A DNA stretch of 64,000 nucleotides from CAWKDG01 sp963848355 (GTDB lineage: Bacteria; Actinomycetota; Acidimicrobiia; Acidimicrobiales; UBA8190). A model generated the notes under the pieces. The model had not been told where the DNA came from. It saw only the letters and a list, made by a program, of their open reading frames with translations, and did not search any database. A program made the translations under genes and the position numbers. The stretch lies in assembly GCA_963848355.1 (NCBI GenBank), contig CAWKDG010000012.1, forward strand, positions 620,001-684,000, read 5' to 3'. Shown one piece after another: positions 59,478 through 64,000 of the stretch (positions are counted from its first letter, which is position 1; each line of letters begins with the position of its first letter).

Positions 59478-60419
59478 TCACGTCGGCGCCCGACCGACCC
59501 GCTGCCGCCGGTCGGGCGAGTAGCGCTGGGTCATGGACACGAGCAGGCGGGCGATCACGATGAGAAGGAGGACGAGCACGAGCAGGACCACGGCGGCGTC
59601 GGCCGCCAAAGCGTGGGCCGAGCTCGTGGGCACGTTGTAGAAGGTGTAGACGAGGTAGGTCAGGTAACCGACGGGTGAGTGGGTGAGCTGGCCGGTGGGG
59701 GCCGAGTTGGAGAAGAAGACGGTGTAGAGCAAGGGGGCCGTCTCCCCCACGGCGATGGCCAGGGCCACGATCAGACCGGTGGCGATGCCGGGGAGCGCCG
59801 GTCTCATGACCAGTTTGCGCAGGGTGTAGCCGCTGCGCATCCCGAGCGCCTCGGCGCCCTCGCGATAGGCGGTGGGCACGCCGCGGATGGCCACCTCGGT
59901 CGTCTTGGTGACGTAGGGCACGACGAGGATGGAGAGCACGATGAGGCCGGCGGCCAGAGAGTCGCCCCAGTGGAACTGCACGACGAGGATGACGTAGCCG
60001 ACGTAGCCGAGCACGATCGAGGGGACGCCGGAGAGGACCTCCGACGCCCCCCGCAGGAGCTGGCCCCGGTCGGCCGGGAGGTACTCGGCCAGGTACAGAC
60101 CCCCGGCCACGCCCACCGCCCCGGCGATCACGGCCACGCCGAGCATGATCAAGAGGGTGCCCTCGATGGCGTTCAGGAGTCCGCCGCCGTTGCCGGCGGT
60201 GTCGGTGGTGAGGACGTTCCAGTGCCAGTCCCCGGCCGCCCGTCCGACCACACCGACGAGGACCGACAGCACGGGCACGGCCACCAGGGCCAGACACAGC
60301 GCGCCGAGGATCCACGTCAGGCGGTCGGTGACGTGGCGGCGGCGCAGCGCCGCCCCCGCGGCGGTGCGCGCCGCGGCACGGTCCGCCGGCCGCCGGTCGC
60401 CGCTGGTCGGCACCGTCAC
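59478..60419 (-). CDS. pstA: PstA, phosphate ABC transporter permease
   Basis: A 313-residue membrane protein with about six helices. The ABC permease loop is REGAEALGMRSGYTLRKLVM ... ALPGIATGLIVALAIAVGET. It forms the phosphate channel with PstC. The GTG 60419 overlaps the stop of pstC (GTGTGA), showing translational coupling. The response regulator gene follows 11 nt downstream. Confidence 0.93.
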   Translation of the reverse strand: MTVPTSGDRRPADRAAARTAAGAALRRRHVTDRLTWILGALCLALVAVPVLSVLVGVVGRAAGDWHWNVLTTDTAGNGGGLLNAIEGTLLIMLGVAVIAGAVGVAGGLYLAEYLPADRGQLLRGASEVLSGVPSIVLGYVGYVILVVQFHWGDSLAAGLIVLSILVVPYVTKTTEVAIRGVPTAYREGAEALGMRSGYTLRKLVMRPALPGIATGLIVALAIAVGETAPLLYTVFFSNSAPTGQLTHSPVGYLTYLVYTFYNVPTSSAHALAADAAVVLLVLVLLLIVIARLLVSMTQRYSPDRRQRVGRAPT

Positions 60420-61585
60420 ACCCCCCGGCCGACGGGGAGGGCGGTGGTGGACACCCGGTGCACGAGGACGCGGGCCCCGACGTTGGCGATGAGCGTGATG
60501 ACGAGCAGGACGAGACTGAGCTCGGCGATCGAGCTCACGGCCAGCCCGCTCACGTCGTTGAAGGCGGCGTCGAGCTGCGTCACGATGGCCGCCGCGATCG
60601 TGGCCATGGCCCCGTACAGCGAGGGGGTGGAACGCAGGACCACACCGCTCACCATGGCCACGGCGATGGTCTCGCCGAGGGCGCGGCCGAGACCGAGCAC
60701 CGACGCGCCGATGACCCCGGCCCGGACCCAGGGGAAGGTGACGGCCCTCGTCGCCTCGGCGTCGGTCATTCCCAGGGCCACCGCCCCTTCGACCGTGGCC
60801 CGGGGCACCTGGCGCAGCAGGTCGCGGGTGGTGGCGGCGATGATGGGCAGGATCATGATGGCGAGGACCACGCCGGAGACGAGCAGGCCGGTGCCGTTGC
60901 CGGCGCTGTTGTGGGGACCCTCGCCCCGGAAGAAGTCGAGCACGGGCACGTTGGGCATGACGTTGGCGACGGGCTGGGCGATGTCGTGGGCCAGGAACGG
61001 TCCGAGCGTCAGGGCCCCCCACAGGCCGTAGACCACGCTCGGGATGCCGGCCAGGACCTCGAGGCAGAACCCGGCGCCGCTCGACAGGCGGGCCGGGAGC
61101 TTCTCCACCACGATGAGGGCGGTGCCGACCCCGACGGGCACGGCCAGGACGAGGGCGATGAACGACGACTCGAGGGTGCCGATGATGAGGGGCAGAGCGC
61201 CGTAGACGGCCCCCGCCGGATGGCGCACCCCGTGTGTCGTCACGATGGGGCTGTAGGTGCTGCCCAGGTTCCAGACCGAACCGGTCAGGAAACCGAACCC
61301 GTTGTAACGGATGGCCGGCATGGCCTTCCAGACCAGCGCCACCAGGAGCAGGACCAGGGCCACCAGGGGCAGACAGGCCACGGCCCGCAGCGCCCACGGC
61401 ATGAGGCTCTCGGCCCGCCACCACGACATCGGTCTCGACGGCGGCCGGCCGCCCGACCCCTGTCCCCCCGACGGTCCCGGCGGCTCGGCCCCCGCGCCCG
61501 ACCGACCGCCGGGCGGCGACGCCACCTCGGATGACGCGCCCGGGGGGGCGTCGGTCACCATGGTGGCGGGACCTTCGGGCGTCAT
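60416..61585 (-). CDS. pstC: PstC, phosphate ABC transporter permease
   Basis: A 389-residue membrane protein. The first ~60 residues are Pro/Gly-rich and cytoplasmic, longer than usual; the helices follow. The permease loop is EGAVALGMTDAEATRAVTFP, and LEVLAGIPSVVYGLWGAL is the conserved PstC segment. The start is taken as ATG 61585; ATG 61561 is possible. It lies 32 nt after pstS. Confidence 0.92.
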   Translation of the reverse strand: MTPEGPATMVTDAPPGASSEVASPPGGRSGAGAEPPGPSGGQGSGGRPPSRPMSWWRAESLMPWALRAVACLPLVALVLLLVALVWKAMPAIRYNGFGFLTGSVWNLGSTYSPIVTTHGVRHPAGAVYGALPLIIGTLESSFIALVLAVPVGVGTALIVVEKLPARLSSGAGFCLEVLAGIPSVVYGLWGALTLGPFLAHDIAQPVANVMPNVPVLDFFRGEGPHNSAGNGTGLLVSGVVLAIMILPIIAATTRDLLRQVPRATVEGAVALGMTDAEATRAVTFPWVRAGVIGASVLGLGRALGETIAVAMVSGVVLRSTPSLYGAMATIAAAIVTQLDAAFNDVSGLAVSSIAELSLVLLVITLIANVGARVLVHRVSTTALPVGRGV

Positions 61586-61617
61586 CGTCGCTGCGGAGTC
61601 GGGGGCGCCGTGGCCCG

Positions 61618-62808
61618 CTATGACGAGATCTTCGACACGAGCTTGGTCGAGATCGACACCACCGCCGGGGGTAGCGCCACGAAGCCGACCTTGCTGAGGT
61701 AGGCCGACGCGGACCCGCCGCTCGGGTCGATGGCCCACGCCAGCACGGCCTTCACGGCCTGAGCCTCGAGGGCGTTCGGTTGCTTGGTCGAGACGATGGC
61801 GTACTCGTAGTTGACGATCGGGTAGCCGTCGGACTGCGGGCCGTCGATCATCGACACCGTTCCGCTGGCCGGCGTGGAGCTGGTGAAGCTGTCGGCCTCG
61901 GCCGAGATGGTCGCCGCCGTCGGCACCTCGAAATGGCCCGCCTTGTTCTGCAGCGCGGCATAGCCCAGTCCCGATTCCGATGCCTCCTGCAGGTAGCTGA
62001 TCCCGATGTAGGCCACGCAACCGGGGGTGGCCTTGCACGTCGTCACCATGCCGCCGTTGCCCATGGCGCTCAGCGCGCCGGGGACGTTGGGCCACGTCAC
62101 GATGGTGTCGGGGGCGATCGTCCACCCCGACGGGTCGGCCGCCGACAGGTACGAGGTGAACAGGAAGGTGTCACCGGAGCTGTCGACGCGGTGGATGGGG
62201 ACGATGGTGAGGTCGGGCAGCGTCACCCCGGGGTTGAGGGCGGCGATCTTGGCGTCGTTCCAGTTGGTGATGGTGCCTTTGTAGATGTCGGCCAGTACCG
62301 TGCCCGACAGCTTCAGGTGCGTGCCCGCCGCCAGGTTGGGGATGTTGTAGTTCACCTGCTGCGCCGAGATGGCCAGGGGGATGTTCTCGAGGGTGGGGTA
62401 CTGCTGGGCGGCCGCGGGTGAGAGGTAGGGGTCGGAAGCGCCGATGTTGGCCGTTCCCGTCTCCGCCGCCGTGAGTCCGGCGCCCGATCCGGTCGACGCC
62501 GTCTGGATCTTCACCGCCGGCCACTCGCTCTCGATCTGCTGCACCCAGAAGTTGAACAGCGGGAAGAGCAGGCTGGAGCCGGACTCCTGCAGCGACACCG
62601 ACGTCGTCGGCCAGTTCTCGAGACTCGAGAGCGACGTCGCCGCCGAGGTGGCCGACGTGGTGGTGGAGGTGGCCGAGGGCGCGGTCGACGAGGAACAGGC
62701 GGCCGCCGTGACGGCCACGGCGGCCAGCACCACCGTGGTCAGGGCCGCTCCCAGCCGGTGGCGGGGGTGGGCGGGGGCGTTCACTTCGGTGCGGCGACGC
62801 GTGGACAT
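61618..62808 (-). CDS. pstS: PstS, phosphate-binding lipoprotein
   Basis: A 396-residue phosphate-binding protein with a lipoprotein signal (LTTVVLAAVAVTAAACSSS; Cys about residue 38) and the PstS pattern: LQESGSSLLFPLFNFWVQQI, TASTGSGAGLTAAETGTANI, IGASDPYLS, YKGTITNWNDAKI, HRVDSSGDTFLFTSYL. These segments line the phosphate site. It delivers phosphate to PstCA. AAAGGAG precedes the ATG at proper distance. It is the second gene of the operon, after pstB. A second PstS-like protein with Fn3 domains is at 2446-4284. Confidence 0.95.
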   Translation of the reverse strand: MSTRRRTEVNAPAHPRHRLGAALTTVVLAAVAVTAAACSSSTAPSATSTTTSATSAATSLSSLENWPTTSVSLQESGSSLLFPLFNFWVQQIESEWPAVKIQTASTGSGAGLTAAETGTANIGASDPYLSPAAAQQYPTLENIPLAISAQQVNYNIPNLAAGTHLKLSGTVLADIYKGTITNWNDAKIAALNPGVTLPDLTIVPIHRVDSSGDTFLFTSYLSAADPSGWTIAPDTIVTWPNVPGALSAMGNGGMVTTCKATPGCVAYIGISYLQEASESGLGYAALQNKAGHFEVPTAATISAEADSFTSSTPASGTVSMIDGPQSDGYPIVNYEYAIVSTKQPNALEAQAVKAVLAWAIDPSGGSASAYLSKVGFVALPPAVVSISTKLVSKISS

Positions 62809-62940
62809 GGCGATCCAACTCCTTTGTCTTCGTCGTGCGCGTCACGGGAACATCCGTGCGCGGTGTCGGCCGGTCCGCTGGTGCGGCGAGGTGACGGCGC
62901 GCCGGCCCCGAGGGCCACGGACAGCGGCGTGATCAGCCGG

Positions 62941-63813
62941 TCATCCGATCCGTCCGCTGACATAGCTCACGGTCTCCGGCTCCGACGGGGCCTCGAAGAT
63001 GCGTTGCGTCTCCCCCGCCTCGACGAGCCGCCCGTTGTAGAGGAAGGCGGTCACCCCGGCCAGCCGTCGGGCCTGGGCCAGGTTGTGGGTGACGATCACC
63101 ATGGTGAGACCGGGCGCCAGCTCGCGTAGCAGGTCCTCCACCATGTTGGTGGTGACGGGGTCGAGCGACGACGTCGGCTCGTCGAGGAGGAGGACGTCGG
63201 GTTCGACGGCGAGCGCCCGGGCCAGGCACAGCAGTTGCTGCTGGCCGCCCGACAGCCGGAACGGTGAATCGCCGAGGCGATCGGCCACGGCCGACCACAG
63301 CCCGACTTCGCGCAGGAACCGCTCGGCCACGGCGGGCAGCTCGCGACGCGGCGACAGGCGATGGGCCTTGACGCCGGCGACCACGTTGTCGCCGACCGAC
63401 ATGGGGAAGGGGTTCGGGCGTTGGAAGACCATCCCCACCCGGCGCCGCAGGACCAACGGATCCACGGCGTGACCCGAGATCTCCTCGCCGTCGAACTCGA
63501 TGGCCCCGGTCCGCCAGTAACCGCGCACCTTGTCGTTCATCCGGTTGAGCGAGCGCAGGAACGTCGACTTCCCACAACCGGTGGGGCCGATCAGGGCGGT
63601 GATCGTGCCGGGAGTGAACTCGAGATCGATCCCCGACAGCACCGTCTTGGCCCCGAACCCCACCGCCACGTCGCGGGCGGCGAGGACGGGGTGGTCGAGG
63701 AGGGCGACCGGCGACGGGGCCCTACCGGCGGCGGGCCGCACGGCGTCGGGGGCCGTCACCGACCGGGCCATGTCCGATCGCTCGGGCGACTCGGAGCCCG
63801 ACGTGCCTGTCAC
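62941..63813 (-). CDS. pstB: PstB, phosphate ABC transporter ATPase
   Basis: A 290-residue ABC ATPase: Walker A IGPTGCGKSTFLRSLNRMND, signature FRLSGGQQQLLCLARALA, Walker B VLLLDEPTSSLDPVT, all in the PstB form. It powers phosphate import. It is the first gene of the operon, which is unusual since pstB is mostly last. The GTG 63813 is chosen because TAAGTT lies in -10 position and the PHO-box-like repeats lie upstream; the longer frame from ATG 63882 would translate through that operator. Confidence 0.93.
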   Translation of the reverse strand: MTGTSGSESPERSDMARSVTAPDAVRPAAGRAPSPVALLDHPVLAARDVAVGFGAKTVLSGIDLEFTPGTITALIGPTGCGKSTFLRSLNRMNDKVRGYWRTGAIEFDGEEISGHAVDPLVLRRRVGMVFQRPNPFPMSVGDNVVAGVKAHRLSPRRELPAVAERFLREVGLWSAVADRLGDSPFRLSGGQQQLLCLARALAVEPDVLLLDEPTSSLDPVTTNMVEDLLRELAPGLTMVIVTHNLAQARRLAGVTAFLYNGRLVEAGETQRIFEAPSEPETVSYVSGRIG

Positions 63814-63820
63814 GACGCGG

Positions 63821-63886
63821 AACTTACCCGGGCAACGTGAACGTTCCGTTAACGGCAGGCGTCCTGACGGTGATCGTTCCATGAAC
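63821..63886 (-). promoter_or_regulatory. pst promoter: five phased 11-nt PHO-box-like units plus -10
   Basis: On the minus strand, five contiguous 11-nt units span 63886-63832: GTTCATGGAAC, GATCACCGTCA, GGACGCCTGCC, GTTAACGGAAC and GTTCACGTTGC. Units 1, 2, 4 and 5 fit a G-T/A-T-C/A-A-x core; unit 3 is degenerate. Five nt later is TAAGTT (63826-63821), and GTG 63813 follows, leaderless. The layout equals that upstream of kdp and fits an activated OmpR-family promoter. Confidence 0.65.
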
Positions 63887-63901
63887 AGGCGCGGGGGTGT
63901 T

Positions 63902-64000
63902 TCAGGCCCCTGACCTGCCGTGCCTGGCCTTGTGGGCCATGGCCTTGGCCGCCCCCCACGCCCGGGCCGGCTCGGTCAAGGACGCGTCGACGGCTCCGAG
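63902..64000 (-). CDS. C-terminal end of an unidentified protein (runs off right edge)
   Basis: The minus strand is open for 33 codons from the right edge to TGA at 63904-63902, ending AKAMAHKARHGRSGA. The basic, Ala-rich tail and good GC3 make it look coding, but it is too short to assign. It lies upstream of the pst operator, whose first unit begins 16 nt past its stop. Confidence 0.4.
   Translation of the reverse strand, partial: LGAVDASLTEPARAWGAAKAMAHKARHGRSGA

Noticed and set aside
63814..63882. Longer pstB N-terminus starting at ATG 63882
   Set aside because: The extra residues are encoded by the phased operator repeats and the -10; they do not resemble PstB, whereas GTG 63813 sits at the predicted transcription start.

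Overview
The window is a GC-rich chromosomal piece from an actinobacterium. The best guess is the class Acidimicrobiia. The reasons are mycothiol-type maleylpyruvate isomerase-fold genes, an ECF42-type sigma factor next to a DGPF protein, many start codons lying at a predicted transcription start (leaderless style), and above all the tandem GYWEVASDGGIFxFG repeats, which I associate with secreted proteins of uncultivated Acidimicrobiales. The class is inferred, not proven. No rRNA, tRNA, CRISPR array or insertion sequence was recognised.

Layout. 1-9.9 kb: the start of a MarR-type regulator (left edge, minus strand) faces a phosphoesterase lipoprotein gene; then a PstS-like protein with fibronectin domains, a gene-poor stretch of lower GC (about 4.9-6.4 kb), a small neocarzinostatin-like secreted protein, and a GH43 glycosidase ending in six lineage-type repeats. 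9.9-12.8 kb: a large secreted Ig-like/Fn3/six-repeat protein broken by two frameshifts. 12.8-19.6 kb: thioesterase, DGPF protein plus ECF42-type sigma factor, a MDMPI-fold protein, an orphan ParA, a zinc-ribbon protein, DUF3892 and a membrane-anchored HtrA protease. 19.8-24.7 kb: a frameshifted beta-propeller glycosidase-like gene, sulfotransferase, GGDEF-EAL protein and an esterase. 24.7-29.6 kb: a three-gene prepilin operon. 29.8-40.8 kb: GH78 rhamnosidase, NHL propeller, a MDMPI/dioxygenase pair, class III cyclase, Smr protein, LysR-DUF1697 pair, methyltransferase and quinone oxidoreductase. 41.0-45.9 kb: kdp operon with an extra 27-residue membrane peptide in front and an OB-fold gene behind. 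45.9-53.6 kb: secreted hydrolase, secreted-repeat protein, a stand-alone receiver, then a DNA-repair cluster (LigC-type ligase, LigD-type polymerase, HhH-PHP protein, Cas4/AddB-like Fe-S nuclease and an unknown partner). 53.6-58.7 kb: patatin, GNAT, HSL esterase, a second class III cyclase, a small Cys protein, NUDIX. 58.7-63.9 kb: a phosphate operon in the order pstB-pstS-pstC-pstA-response regulator.

How the parts fit. The strongest regulatory signal is a set of 11-nt direct repeats of GTTCAC type (the layout of actinobacterial PHO boxes) directly upstream of the -10 of both the pst operon (five phased units) and the kdp operon (two units). The OmpR/PhoB-type regulator encoded at the end of the pst operon is the obvious candidate to bind both, and kdp has no KdpDE neighbours.

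Quality warning. At least seven genes, including core kdpB, carry single-base frameshifts. They are spread over unrelated genes and several lie in short G/C runs, so sequencing or assembly error is more likely than seven real pseudogenes. Coordinates of those genes below span both frames.
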